This document shows positions 53,246 through 62,435 of a DNA stretch of 64,000 bases, piece after piece. Positions within the stretch are counted from its first letter, which is position 1. Every line of letters begins with the position of its first letter. The stretch comes from Nostoc linckia NIES-25. GTDB taxonomy: Bacteria; Cyanobacteriota; Cyanobacteriia; Cyanobacteriales; Nostocaceae. The notes below the pieces were generated by a model. It was not told the DNA's origin. It saw only the letters and a program-made list of their open reading frames with translations, and did not search any database. The stretch covers positions 868,001 to 932,000 of the forward strand of contig NZ_AP018222.1 of assembly GCF_002368035.1 (NCBI RefSeq), in the 5' to 3' direction. A program made the translations under genes and the position numbers.

Positions 53246-53782
53246 ATGGCGATCGCATACTTCTACTTTCACGCAGAATTGAATCATTTTTTACCACGGC
53301 ATCAAAAACAAGTGAGAATTTCTCATTATTTTGAGGAGAGAGCCTCAATCAAGGACGCGATCGAGTCATTGGGCGTTCCTCATCCAGAAGTTGATTTTAT
53401 AAAAGTTAATGATGAGTATGTAGATTTTTCTTACATTGTTGCGGATGGAGATATTATCAACGTTTATCCAATTTCTAGTAGAAGAGATATTACACTAAGT
53501 GTTTATTTGCTACCAGAAGCCCTGAGTATTATTCGCTTTGTTTTAGATATTCATTTAGGCAAACTAGCAACATCCCTACGACTTTTAGGATTTGATACTT
53601 TATACCGCAATGATTACGAGGATGAGGAATTAGCAAAGATATCTTACAGCCAAACACGGATTCTCTTGACTCGCGATCGGGGTTTATTAATGCGTAGTTT
53701 GATAACGTATGGGTATTATGTCAGAAATAGATCGAAACTGCCTTTTCCCTTCTGCCCCCTGCCTCCTCCCTTCTACTTCTAA
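53246..53782 (+). CDS. Mut7-C/ubiquitin-like protein, C-terminally truncated
   Basis: This 178-residue protein has an N-terminal ubiquitin-like (ThiS-type) domain, FYFHAELNHFLPRHQKQVRI to NVYPISSRRDI. The Mut7-C RNase domain follows: LDIHLGKLATSLRLLGFDTL YRNDY, then ILLTRDRGLLMRSLITYGYY (about residues 139-158). Full-length members are about 250 residues and end in a zinc ribbon. Here the end, SKLPFPFCPLPPPFYF, is encoded by a CCTTCTGCCCCCTGCCTCC-type repeat, so the zinc part is lost. Confidence 0.8.
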   Translation: MAIAYFYFHAELNHFLPRHQKQVRISHYFEERASIKDAIESLGVPHPEVDFIKVNDEYVDFSYIVADGDIINVYPISSRRDITLSVYLLPEALSIIRFVLDIHLGKLATSLRLLGFDTLYRNDYEDEELAKISYSQTRILLTRDRGLLMRSLITYGYYVRNRSKLPFPFCPLPPPFYF

Positions 53783-53788
53783 AAAAGT

Positions 53789-54745
53789 ATGACAATTTTA
53801 GCTCTCGATTTTGGCGGAACTAAACTAGCGGCTGCATTAGTAAACATCGGTTCGAGAGAGTGGTTACGTTACGAACGCCGCCTGTCGCCAGCGAATGCAG
53901 ATGCTAGCACTGATTTGGCAATTATGCGATCGCTAATTTACTCTTTACTACAAGATACAAAACCGAGTGCGATCGGTGTTAGCTTTGGCGGCCCTGTAGA
54001 TGCTTCCACGGGGATGGTGCGGCTATCTCATCATGTCGCTGGCTGGGAAAATATTCCCCTCAAAAAATTATTGGAAGAGGAGTTTGGTGTGAGCGTTGGT
54101 GTCGATAACGATGCTAACGTTGCTGCTTTGGGAGAACATCGCTTTGGTGCGGGACAAGGTTACGATAGCTTGTTTTACATAACTGTCAGCACTGGCGTAG
54201 GTGGTGGTTGGATACTCAACGGCCAGCCTTGGCGGGGCGTTGGTGGGATGGCTGGTGAAATTGGACACGTGGTTGTAGATCCTACTGGGCCGATTTGTTT
54301 GTGTGGGAAGCGGGGATGTGTGGAACGTATGGCTTCTGGCCCTTATATGGCGCAAAATGCGAGGGAAGTTTTGGAAAATCAGCCTCACAAAGGTGGAGAG
54401 GTGTTGAGAAATTTGGTTGGGAATGATTTAACGTTACTGACGGGACAGTTAGTGAGTGAGGCGGCGGCGGCTGGGGATGATGTGGCTAAGGAAGTTTTGT
54501 ACAAGGCTGCTTGGGCGCTGGGTGTGGGTATTGGGAATGTGGCAAATTTAATGAATCCGCAGCGCTTTGTGTTGGGGGGTGGTGTGACGAAGGCGGGGGA
54601 GGATTTTTGGCGGGTGGTGCGACGCGTGGCGCGGGAGACTGCTTTACCGGAAGTTGATTTTGAAGTTATACCAGCGGCGTTGGGTGATGATGCGCCGTTG
54701 TGGGGGGCTGTGGCGATCGCTTCCATAAGCATCTCGAATTTATAA
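53789..54745 (+). CDS. ROK-family kinase (glucokinase-like)
   Basis: This 318-residue protein has the ROK ATP-binding start, LALDFGGTKLAAALV, VDNDANVAALGEHRFGAGQG with the catalytic Asp region, GEIGHVVVDPTGPICLCGKR GCVERMASG with the CxCGxxGC zinc site (about 154-182), and NLMNPQRFVLGGGVT. ROK members phosphorylate glucose or N-acetyl sugars, or act as regulators; there is no DNA-binding part here. Confidence 0.88.
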   Translation: MTILALDFGGTKLAAALVNIGSREWLRYERRLSPANADASTDLAIMRSLIYSLLQDTKPSAIGVSFGGPVDASTGMVRLSHHVAGWENIPLKKLLEEEFGVSVGVDNDANVAALGEHRFGAGQGYDSLFYITVSTGVGGGWILNGQPWRGVGGMAGEIGHVVVDPTGPICLCGKRGCVERMASGPYMAQNAREVLENQPHKGGEVLRNLVGNDLTLLTGQLVSEAAAAGDDVAKEVLYKAAWALGVGIGNVANLMNPQRFVLGGGVTKAGEDFWRVVRRVARETALPEVDFEVIPAALGDDAPLWGAVAIASISISNL

Positions 54746-54792
54746 ATTAAATTGTTGTCATGCTGTTAGTGAAGCGTGTGCGGAGTGTATAA

Positions 54793-55434
54793 GTGCAAAC
54801 ACAACTGATTATTTTTGACTGTGATGGGGTGTTAGTAGACAGCGAGACATTGGGGAATCGTATTCTTGTCGAATTTGTTGGAGAATTCGGGCTAGTACTC
54901 GAACTTAAAGAAGCTATTTTGTTATTCAAGGGTTGCAAAATGGCTGATTGCGTTGCCGTTATTGAGCAAAGACTTGGAAAAAAGCTGCCACCAGATTTTG
55001 TGACTCAGTTTCGTGCCCGCACTGCTGAAGCATTCGAGCGCGAACTGCTTCCTGTCAAAGGTATAGAAGCGGCTCTAGACAAAATAAACTTACCTATTTG
55101 TGTTGCTTCCAGTGGGCCGCTGGAAAAAATTAAGTTAGCTTTGCGTGTCACTAATTTGCTGCCTCGGTTTGAAGGGCGTATCTTTAGTTCCTATGAAATC
55201 GGCAGTTGGAAACCAGCACCAGACTTGTTTTTACATGCAGCTAAAAGTATGGGGTTTCAAGCTCCATCTTGCACTGTTGTAGAAGATAGTATTTTGGGTG
55301 TGCGTGCGGGTGTTGCTGCTGGTATGAGAGTTTTAGGTTACACCCATCAAAGTGAGGCTACCTTACTTGAAGAATATGGAGCGTATGTCTTTCACTCCAT
55401 GTATCAACTGCCTTCTTTGTTGTCAGACTATTAG
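54793..55434 (+). CDS. HAD-superfamily phosphatase
   Basis: This 213-residue HAD subfamily IA enzyme has IIFDCDGVLVDSETLG (motif DxD, about residues 7-18), VASSGPLEKIKLAL (motif II), SWKPAPDLFLHAAKSM with the Lys and TVVEDSILGVRAGVAAGM. It resembles phosphoglycolate- or 6-phosphogluconate-type phosphatases; the substrate is not clear. The start is GTG 54793. Confidence 0.85.
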   Translation: MQTQLIIFDCDGVLVDSETLGNRILVEFVGEFGLVLELKEAILLFKGCKMADCVAVIEQRLGKKLPPDFVTQFRARTAEAFERELLPVKGIEAALDKINLPICVASSGPLEKIKLALRVTNLLPRFEGRIFSSYEIGSWKPAPDLFLHAAKSMGFQAPSCTVVEDSILGVRAGVAAGMRVLGYTHQSEATLLEEYGAYVFHSMYQLPSLLSDY

Positions 55435-55459
55435 ACAGCAAATGTAAATAATAATTCTG

Positions 55460-55564
55460 GGCGTTGTATAAATGTGGGATGAATTAAGATTTTTTACAAA
55501 GGCTAAGGGTTGATTCTTTGCGCCTTTGCGTGAGCTAAAAATCATCCCTAGATTCAGCAATGCC
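55460..55564. mobile_element. 105-bp MITE with IS1-like ends
   Basis: The left end, GGCGTTGTATAAATGTGGGA, closely matches the IS1-family left end at 19197. The right end, read as reverse complement, starts GGCATTGCTGAATCTAGGGA. An 8-bp target duplication, TAATTCTG, flanks it (55452-55459 and 55565-55572). It carries no ORF. The same duplication length suggests mobilisation by an IS1-type transposase. Confidence 0.9.
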
Positions 55565-55663
55565 TAATTCTGTTGTTGAGGGCGATGTCTGTGTTCAGTC
55601 AATTTCACCTAACAACTTTTTCAGATTCTTGTTCTCCCAAACAGTAAAATTCAAATTTCTATC

Positions 55664-56773
55664 CTAAGTCAAAACCAAATTATCCCGATGAATCACAGTT
55701 TCTGCACCCGCATAGCCTAAAATTGTAGAAATTTCCCGTGAATGATACCCGCGAATTTTTTCCAGTTCATTACTGTTATAATTCACAAGCCCTCTGGCAA
55801 TTTCGTTACCGTTGCTGTCACACAATTGCACTGCATCTTGTGTATCAAACTCTCCTTCTATTGCCTTAATTCCCGCTGCTAATAACGATTTTCCAGCCAA
55901 AGAAATTGCCGCGATCGCACCTTCATCTAAATACAATTTTCCCGCAGGTACAAGTCCGTAAGCTATCCAACGTTTACGCGCAGAAGTTGGTTCCGGTTGC
56001 GGCTCAAAATGCGTTCCAATCAATTCACCTTGGAGAATTTTTTCTATATTTTGGGGAAATCGTCCTTGGGTAATTACAGTCCGCACTCCAGCCGCGATCG
56101 CAATTCTCGCAGCCGAAATTTTTGTCACCATACCACCGGTACCCCATTGAGAACCTTGGGAACCTGTTTGTATTTGTAATTGAGCTAATTCTTTAATGCT
56201 ACTAACTAAAGCGATCGGTCGCGCATCTGGTACGGAACGCGGATCGGCTGAGTAGAGGCGATCGACATCGGTGAGCAAAAATAACCAATCGGCTTCTACT
56301 AAACTCGCAACCAAGGCCGAAAGGGTGTCATTGTCGCCAAATTTTAATTCCTCTACTGCCACGGTATCATTTTCATTGACTATGGGAATTACTCCCAATC
56401 CCAGCAGTTCTTGAAAAGTGTTATAGACATTCAGGTAGCGGCTACGCTGTACTAAGTCGCTGCGAGTCAATAATACCTGGGCGATCGGCTGTTGTAACGT
56501 ATTAAATAAGTCATCATATACGCGGATTAATCGCCCTTGTCCAACTGCTGCTACAGCCTGTTTGAGAGCGATCGCTTTGGGACGTTCGGTTAAGCCTAAC
56601 CGCGCACAACCCACCCCGACAGCACCAGATGAAACCAAAATTACTCGGTGTCCCTGGCGTCTTAAATGACAGAGTGTCTCCGCCAAAGTGGCGATGGTAG
56701 AAAGTGCTAATAGCCCGGTTTCTGGTTGCGTGAGGCTAGAAGTGCCGATTTTGACAACAATCGTTAGTGACAT
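55664..56773 (-). CDS. proB: ProB, glutamate 5-kinase
   Basis: This protein of about 369 residues catalyses the first step of proline synthesis. The kinase domain shows VVKIGTSSLTQPETG, LVSSGAVGVGCARLG, PIVNENDTVAVEELKFGDND TLSALVA and LFLLTDVDRLYSADPR. A C-terminal PUA domain follows (about residues 270-365; SLAGKSLLAAGIKAIEGEF). ATG 56773 is preferred to the TTG one codon earlier. Confidence 0.95.
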   Translation of the reverse strand: MSLTIVVKIGTSSLTQPETGLLALSTIATLAETLCHLRRQGHRVILVSSGAVGVGCARLGLTERPKAIALKQAVAAVGQGRLIRVYDDLFNTLQQPIAQVLLTRSDLVQRSRYLNVYNTFQELLGLGVIPIVNENDTVAVEELKFGDNDTLSALVASLVEADWLFLLTDVDRLYSADPRSVPDARPIALVSSIKELAQLQIQTGSQGSQWGTGGMVTKISAARIAIAAGVRTVITQGRFPQNIEKILQGELIGTHFEPQPEPTSARKRWIAYGLVPAGKLYLDEGAIAAISLAGKSLLAAGIKAIEGEFDTQDAVQLCDSNGNEIARGLVNYNSNELEKIRGYHSREISTILGYAGAETVIHRDNLVLT

Positions 56774-57230
56774 CAAAAAAGTTAAGAGTCATTGAATTTT
56801 AGATTTTAGATTTTTTCTTCGTCCAAAATCCAAAAACCAAAAAATATGTAATACCCAATTTCCAATGCCCAATGCCCCATGCCCCATAACCCAATACAGT
56901 TCAATTAAGGATTTTTGGTACTGATTTTAGACCAATACAATTCAGTTAAGTAATTTTTCCTCTTCTCTCTTCTCTCTGTGTCCTCTGCGCCTCTGTGGTT
57001 CGTTAAAAAAAACAGTTCTAGCCTTAACTGAACCGTATTGCCCCATAACCAATTTGTAAAGCGCCAGCGTTCTATAAGTGAACGCCGACGCTTTACGGGT
57101 TTATATTTATTTATTATGCGCTAGAGTCTTTTTTAGCTGACTCCATGTTATTAATACTTATGATCCCCGATTTTTGGATTCCAGTAAGATTCCTTAATCA
57201 TTTCTTAAGATTTACTTTCCTGATGATTTC
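56774..57230. other. 457-bp repeat-rich gap
   Basis: It contains CCAATGCCCAATGCCCCATG repeats (about 56860-56890), a sequence present twice in part (CAATACAGTTCAATTAAG and CAATACAATTCAGTTAAG), a CTCTGCGCCTCTGTGG repeat and an imperfect GCGCCAGCGTTC/GAACGCCGACGC fold near 57060-57092. No gene is supported. Confidence 0.6.
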
Positions 57231-57770
57231 TCAAGTTTTGTGAATTTTCTTTTTCTTGGGGGTAATAGATGCTCCGAGTATTTCAGATACCCAAACTTCA
57301 AAATTTCGGACGGGATGAGAGCGCAGAGCGGCGTCTGGATGAATAATCGGTTCAACTAAAATGGTAAACATTCCTAAGCGATTACCTGCTAAAACATCAG
57401 TAAACAAGCGATCGCCTACCATCGCTACTTGATGCACTGGTAAATTCATTGCTTGCAGTGCTGCTCTAATTTTACGTCGGGAAGGCTTAGCTGCACCCAA
57501 ATAGTAAGGTAAATTGAGCGATCGGGCAATTCCACCAATTCGCGCTTCACTTAAGTTATTGCTCACTAAGCACAATGCAGTACAAGCACGGATTTCCTCT
57601 ACCCAGCTTTCTAGTTCTGGGGAAGCCGCCCCCACTCTAAAGGGTACTAAAGTTTCATCCACATCCAACACCAGCCCCTTAAGACCGTACTGTTGGATAA
57701 TATCCGGTGTCAAATTTAACACTGAACCTTCTAAAATTAAGTCAGGCTGTAAAAGATTGTTCCAGGTCAT
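57231..57770 (-). CDS. YqeG-family HAD IIIA phosphatase
   Basis: This protein of about 179 residues has LVLDVDETLVPF (DxDxT, about residues 34-45), LCLVSNNLSEARIGGIA and AAKPSRRKIRAALQAM, then VAMVGDRLFTDVLAGNRLGM. It matches the small YqeG/PGP-like HAD group. The substrate is unknown; relatives act on phosphatidylglycerophosphate. ATG 57770 (MTWNNLLQPDL) fits the family start. Confidence 0.88.
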   Translation of the reverse strand: MTWNNLLQPDLILEGSVLNLTPDIIQQYGLKGLVLDVDETLVPFRVGAASPELESWVEEIRACTALCLVSNNLSEARIGGIARSLNLPYYLGAAKPSRRKIRAALQAMNLPVHQVAMVGDRLFTDVLAGNRLGMFTILVEPIIHPDAALRSHPVRNFEVWVSEILGASITPKKKKIHKT

Positions 57771-57824
57771 AATCAACAGGCAAATGTAAATAGCTCCAGA
57801 CAAAAGAGCATAACCTAATAAAGT

Positions 57825-58675
57825 TTAGTTAGTCGAACTCCATCCTGGAATATCCCCACGAACACTTTGAGATAAAATCCCTAAAATTTTATCTATCTCT
57901 TTAATGTAATAATTATTCAAATCATTGAAGAAGGCAGAAGGCAGAAGGCAGAGGGCAGAGGGCAGAAGGTTCAATTTAGAAGGGGATTCAACACCGTACT
58001 TAATTGAAGCCACCTTTCTTGAAATTTGGTGTTCTTGTCTTAAACCCTTGTTCCCAACTCTTGGAGACGCTCCGCGAACGGTCACGAGCAGAGGAAACGA
58101 GTCAGAATTCCATAAAAGCCTTCTGCCTCCTGCCCTCTGCCTTTCCCGATAAATATCTCGTTTGCTTCTAACTTCAAAAACTTCCAAATCTCTCCTGTTG
58201 TTACCGCACCAAAAATTTTTTTAATTTCATTTCCTTGCTGTTGATTAAACAATTCTGCTGCCAACATTGCCGCTGCACATTGACCTAATTGGCCTTTAAT
58301 ATTTTCATTTTTTGCTTCAAAAACGATCGCCATAGGCGCATTAATTGTTAGTTGTTTTTTAGAACGACTGATAATAAAATCACAATAACCATTCAAACCT
58401 TTCTCTGCATCTACATTAAAATCTGTTCCAGAAAATAAACTAATTGGATAATTAGCCCTACGTCTTACCTCCAATAAAATTGGTGTAATAATCATTTCTG
58501 AACGAGCTTTTTCAGTATTAATTGCTAAAGCCAATTCTGTGGTTTCTTCTAAGGTATTTGTGAGTTTATCGCTTGGCTGTAGAGGTTCTATATTGCCACA
58601 CAAATCAGTTTCTTCATCAATGCTGATGCTGAATGACTTTTTAAATTTACTTAATGTAAAATCGCTATAAGCCAT
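57825..58675 (-). pseudogene. PD-(D/E)XK-like gene split by an insertion
   Basis: The N-terminal part (MAYSDFTLSKFKKSFSISID and on) has a nuclease-like core, GYCDFIISRSKKQLTINAP then MAIVFEAKNENIKGQLGQC, with D, E-x-K and Q positions. After NEIFI the frame enters an insertion and stops at 58082. The C-terminal part, NDLNNYYIKEIDKILGILSQ, resumes in another frame beyond the insertion and ends at 57825. Removing roughly 220 bp would restore one protein of about 209 residues. Confidence 0.75.
57927..58148. mobile_element. About 222-bp insertion with G/A- and C/T-rich inverted ends
   Basis: The left end is a tandem AGGCAGA-type run (GAAGGCAGAAGGCAGAAGGC) and the right end its approximate complement (CCTTCTGCCTCCTGCCCTCT). 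The interior includes GGAGACGCTCCGCGAACGGTC. It has no ORF of its own. The exact borders are uncertain by a few bases. Confidence 0.7.
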
Positions 58676-58830
58676 TTTCAGCACCTCATAGCAATTTGGT
58701 ATTTTAGATTGGCCAATGTCCTTTTTTGAAGCTAGACGGCGATATGATAGATCGCACAACAAGGGCAGAAAAATATTTCTTTCCCAGTCATCGGTCAACC
58801 CTATTTTCAAGACAGCTTTAACGTTCGATT

Positions 58831-59403
58831 TTACTCTACTTCATTAAAAAGATGTTCCTCTAGGAGCGGTTGTACTTGACGAAACTCCTCTGGTGAAAGT
58901 AATTCAGGCTCACCTGTTTTCGATATTCGCGCAAAAAACAATAGCGGATCTAGAGGTGTATAGATTGCATATTCCCGATCTTCATCATAGAAGCTAGCCA
59001 ATAGCTGTAATTGCTCTGGTTCCAAATCTGCTTCTTCGTCTTCAATCTCTAAAGTAAACAGTTCTGATTCTTCAACTGGTGGTAAATCACCTGCAACTGT
59101 CAGAGCATAAGCTGTATTCTTTAGTGTTAAGTTTTGCTCGGATAGTACAGCTTGGGCGTTGCTAAAAATTTGCTCAATGATGGCGTCATCTTCTACAAGA
59201 ACCGCTTCTTCTTCCTCATCTTCACCTTCCCAAGAAAAAATTTCTACAGGTGAATCAACAGGAAGAAGTAAAACATATTCTTGCCCATCTACCTCCAGGG
59301 TATGCTCTATGTAACATTCGAGCGATCGCCCTTTTTCATCAGTCAAAGTGATGGAGCCGGTATGAGCATTATCATTTTCTTCAGGAAATTCAGAGGAAAA
59401 CAT
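58831..59403 (-). CDS. DUF3727 protein
   Basis: This protein of about 190 residues is very acidic, MFSSEFPEENDNAHTGSITL TDEKGRSLECYIEHTLEVDG QEYVLLLP, followed by EEEEAVLVEDDAIIEQIFSN and the C-terminal half ASFYDEDREYAIYTPLDPLL FFARI. This is the DUF1292/DUF3727 pattern of cyanobacteria and plastids. The function is unknown. It lies upstream of the split nuclease-like gene and downstream of ruvX. Confidence 0.85.
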   Translation of the reverse strand: MFSSEFPEENDNAHTGSITLTDEKGRSLECYIEHTLEVDGQEYVLLLPVDSPVEIFSWEGEDEEEEAVLVEDDAIIEQIFSNAQAVLSEQNLTLKNTAYALTVAGDLPPVEESELFTLEIEDEEADLEPEQLQLLASFYDEDREYAIYTPLDPLLFFARISKTGEPELLSPEEFRQVQPLLEEHLFNEVE

Positions 59404-59523
59404 GGTCAAAATTTATAACTTTAATAAATACCAACAACTTTGTAAATCGTTCAGCTATCAAATAGCTTTACACGTAAATCCAAATGCTGGGTAATAGTTT
59501 TCAGAATATCATGTTAAAAGGTA

Positions 59524-60000
59524 TCAATATTCAATAGCCGCCACTGAAATGTGGGAATTAGCACGCTTCATATCTAGCCATTGTTGCAAAATCAAAGATG
59601 CTGCCTTGCGGTCAATTAAACCTTTATGGCGTGATGGAGAGCGATTCTCAGCTATTAGCAGTTGTTCTGCTTGAAATGAAGTTAATCGTTCATCTACATA
59701 TTCCACAGGCAAATTCAGCGCTTTGGCAAGTCTTGTGGCAAACTTTTGGACATGACGCGCTTGAAATCCTAGTGAGCCATCCATCGAATAAGGTAAACCG
59801 ATAACCAGGACTTGCACCTGGCGTTCGTTAATTATTTGCCGGATTTGCTCGACATCCCGCTCGAAAGATGTACGTTCGATTGTAGCGATCCCCGCGGCAA
59901 TTAAACCCGTGCGATCGCACCCTGCCACACCAATTCGCTTGCGACCGCAATCTAATCCCAAAGCCGAAATAAACGGTTTTGCTTGCTCTTGGGGTATCAC
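59524..60000 (-). CDS. ruvX: RuvX/YqgF, Holliday-junction resolvase-like nuclease
   Basis: This protein of about 158 residues has the RNase H-like YqgF fold, ALGLDCGRKRIGVAGCDRTG with the first Asp, VLVIGLPYSMDGSLGFQARH and VEYVDERLTSFQAEQLL. In bacteria it matures the 16S rRNA 5' end. GTG 60000 is chosen because AGGAG lies 7 bases before it; the ATG at 60021 would lie inside the GNAT gene. The GTG starts one base after the GNAT stop, so the two form an operon. Confidence 0.92.
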   Translation of the reverse strand: MIPQEQAKPFISALGLDCGRKRIGVAGCDRTGLIAAGIATIERTSFERDVEQIRQIINERQVQVLVIGLPYSMDGSLGFQARHVQKFATRLAKALNLPVEYVDERLTSFQAEQLLIAENRSPSRHKGLIDRKAASLILQQWLDMKRANSHISVAAIEY

Positions 60001-60001
60001 A

Positions 60002-61255
60002 CTACTTCTCCTGCGGTGCATCTGATTCGGGAATCGCCGATGCTTCGATGTTAGTGTTTTTTACCGAAAAATTAATCGGTTCTGATTTGCTTGGCTGTGG
60101 TTTCTCTGACGATGGTGACTTCGGTGGTTGTACCCAAGACATGCCCCCCGGTATGGGTTTGCGAGCCGGTTGTAGACCTTGTAGCATATCAGTCCACTGA
60201 ATCCCTTCTAAGGAAACAAATTTTGACTCCCGTAGCTTGTGCCACACAGAGCGAGACATAATTAGCGTATGTTCTATGCGTTTTGCTCCAATTCGCTCCA
60301 AATATTCTTCTCGCTCTGCCTGATAATCTGAGGAGGCTAATTGTAAGCCTTGCTGAGGAAAATCTTGGGCAATACGAGCCAGTTGAGATAGTAATTCTGG
60401 ATACAACCAGGTGTAAGCAGGATGAACCGTCAGCGTAGCAACGTGTGGGACTTCGCCCTTGCGATCGAGTTGCACCTGAAAATAGCCGATGGCGGCTTTG
60501 CGTTGCGGTTCAAATACGTAACCACTGACTACTTCTGTTTTGGTTACCCATTGCTTGACGGCATCCATTAAAGCGCCGAACAAACTGGTTTTAAAATCGC
60601 GGGTATTGCGGTCAAAAACTTGACGCACCAAAGGTGGCATCGATGCCGTATCTAACTGATATAACAACTGAGCATCAGCATTGCTCACTGGCAAAAGGTT
60701 GGGCAAATCTGGCTCTGCTTGCGCCAATTCCACCAGTAATTCCGGCTCTATTTCCCAATATGTCATTTCTGCCAGACGCTGAAATCCATTTTGTCGATAC
60801 AGTGCCAGCCCTTCTATGTCGTTGATGTTAACTTCCAGTAGCCAAGTGCGAGCTTCCAAAATCGATTCAAAGCAATGGCGCAAAAGTTGTGAGCCAATTC
60901 CTTGTTTATCGCTACCACGTTCTAGTAGCACTCGATCGATCCGCCAAGTGCTGCGCGTGCGGTTAAAAGGTGACACTTGAATCATTCCTAAAAGCATCCG
61001 CCCTTGCTCTGCTACATAAGCACAGAGGCGATACTGTAGCGGGTTAGGAAACCAACTCAAAAATTTGAGTAATCCATACCAGCGACGTAACCACTGCATC
61101 TGGCTGATGGCAAAATTGGCTCCCTTGGGAGTAAGGGCTGCGAATGACTCTTGAGTTATGCGCTCAACTCCGTCCAGATCGCGGTATTGGAGTGGTCGGA
61201 TGACAATGCTGAGATTTCGGGGAAGTAATGAAGTCATTTTAATTCGAGCCGCCAT
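60002..61255 (-). CDS. GNAT N-acetyltransferase, two-domain
   Basis: This 417-residue protein begins with a GNAT domain (IRPLQYRDLDGVERITQESF, about residues 19-38; VLLERGSDKQGIGSQLLRHC FESILEA, acetyl-CoA loop near 118-125; ALYRQNGFQRL). A second GNAT-like half follows (AAIGYFQVQLDRKGEVPHVA TLTVHPAY), then a disordered Pro/Ser tail. It is common in cyanobacteria next to ruvX; the substrate is unknown. Starts at 61255 or 61237 are both possible. Confidence 0.85.
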   Translation of the reverse strand: MAARIKMTSLLPRNLSIVIRPLQYRDLDGVERITQESFAALTPKGANFAISQMQWLRRWYGLLKFLSWFPNPLQYRLCAYVAEQGRMLLGMIQVSPFNRTRSTWRIDRVLLERGSDKQGIGSQLLRHCFESILEARTWLLEVNINDIEGLALYRQNGFQRLAEMTYWEIEPELLVELAQAEPDLPNLLPVSNADAQLLYQLDTASMPPLVRQVFDRNTRDFKTSLFGALMDAVKQWVTKTEVVSGYVFEPQRKAAIGYFQVQLDRKGEVPHVATLTVHPAYTWLYPELLSQLARIAQDFPQQGLQLASSDYQAEREEYLERIGAKRIEHTLIMSRSVWHKLRESKFVSLEGIQWTDMLQGLQPARKPIPGGMSWVQPPKSPSSEKPQPSKSEPINFSVKNTNIEASAIPESDAPQEK

Positions 61256-61459
61256 TTAGCCTTAACTAACTGCTCTTTGTCGGAACTGCTGCAATCATCT
61301 TAACTACTTTCTGCTCTTGACTATTGCGTCAAAAGGGTGATTTTAGTAACTTAATACTTAAAAAAGCAGAAAAAGCAGATTTTGTGAGAACGCCATTGGC
61401 ATTAACTCGACAACATCTGCCTTTATTTTATTTGAATTTTGATTAAAGTATGTGTATAT

Positions 61460-61714
61460 TTATAAGCCTTGTCGAGAAACTAGCTTTTCAAAGTGGGCTT
61501 GAGTTTGATGGAGTAGTTGCTGGCGGCTATCGAAGAGTGTTTGCTTTAGGGGTGGAACAAGATTACGAGCTTGCAAAGTCATGTGTAGTTGTAGGTTAGC
61601 CACATATTCACTGAAATCTTGATTCATTTCATCTGCGATCGCATCCGTTAAGAAATTGGATTCCATTGCCACTGTGTTCTCCTGTGTTAATCCTGTGCTG
61701 TCTCTGGACATCAT
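61460..61714 (-). CDS. Small hypothetical protein
   Basis: This helical protein of about 84 residues is not recognised. It contains SNFLTDAIADEMNQDFSEYV ANLQLHMTLQARNLVPPLKQ TLF. Start codons at 61714, 61711 and 61666 are all plausible. It has no membrane segment. Confidence 0.6.
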   Translation of the reverse strand: MMSRDSTGLTQENTVAMESNFLTDAIADEMNQDFSEYVANLQLHMTLQARNLVPPLKQTLFDSRQQLLHQTQAHFEKLVSRQGL

Positions 61715-61818
61715 CAAAAATTATCACGTTGTGTGGACTAACTTCTTAGTTCGCAATGAACTTTAACGCTTCTTTAGAGATAGCCATCTCTACGACGGGC
61801 TACGCCAACGCCAAACCA

Positions 61819-62307
61819 TCAAAATCTTAAACCAATTCCACCTTGCACAGAAATAGCAGTACCACCACTATCGCGGTAAGCATCAAAAGCGATGATGGCG
61901 TTCCCAAAAAGCACAGTATTGCTATTCGGAATCATATAATCAATGCCCGGCTGTAAAGCAAAACTAATTTTATCGCCCACAGGAGAGGAATCACCAGCAA
62001 ACACCAACCCAGCACCCAAATAAGCATCAGCTTGCCAATTCAAAGGTACATCATAAGAAACCGTCGGTACGATTGCCGTACCATTACCAATTAAAACTTG
62101 GGCACGCAGAGAAATTGGCGCTTCCAAAAGTTTGTAACGCCCAGCTATCACCCCCCCAATTTGCACGCCATCAGTAATACCAATAGTCGGGCCGATACCA
62201 ATATAACTGCCATAGGCTACTTGAGCCTGCGCTGGTTTAGCACTCATAGCTAAACTCAAGGCCAAGCCAGCCCCCAAAACAGAAAGCGAATATGGAACAA
62301 ATTTCAT
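61819..62307 (-). CDS. Secreted outer-membrane-like protein
   Basis: This protein of about 162 residues has a signal peptide, MKFVPYSLSVLGAGLALSLA MSAKPAQA, cleaved after AQA, then a β-rich mature part (VAYGSYIGIGPTIGITDGVQ IGGVIAGRYKLLEAPISLRA, DAYLGAGLVFA, GTAISVQGGIGLRF) that ends in an aromatic residue, as outer-membrane barrels do. ATG 62307 is preferred to the GTG at 62322. The function is unknown. Confidence 0.8.
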   Translation of the reverse strand: MKFVPYSLSVLGAGLALSLAMSAKPAQAQVAYGSYIGIGPTIGITDGVQIGGVIAGRYKLLEAPISLRAQVLIGNGTAIVPTVSYDVPLNWQADAYLGAGLVFAGDSSPVGDKISFALQPGIDYMIPNSNTVLFGNAIIAFDAYRDSGGTAISVQGGIGLRF

Positions 62308-62330
62308 AGCCCAATTCCTCACACCAATGT

Positions 62331-62432
62331 GTCATTTGTTATTTGTCATTGGGCATGGTGTATTGGGCATTGGCTTAGGAAAACTTTTCCCCAGTCCCTA
62401 GTCCCCAGTCCCCAGTCCCCAGTCCCTATTCC
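62331..62432. repeat. Intergenic heptamer repeats
   Basis: Degenerate TCATTTG/TTGGGCA units are followed by tandem CCCCAGTCCCTAGTCCCC units (about 62391-62424). They belong to the same family as the G-rich arrays elsewhere, in reverse orientation. Confidence 0.85.
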
Positions 62433-62435
62433 ATT

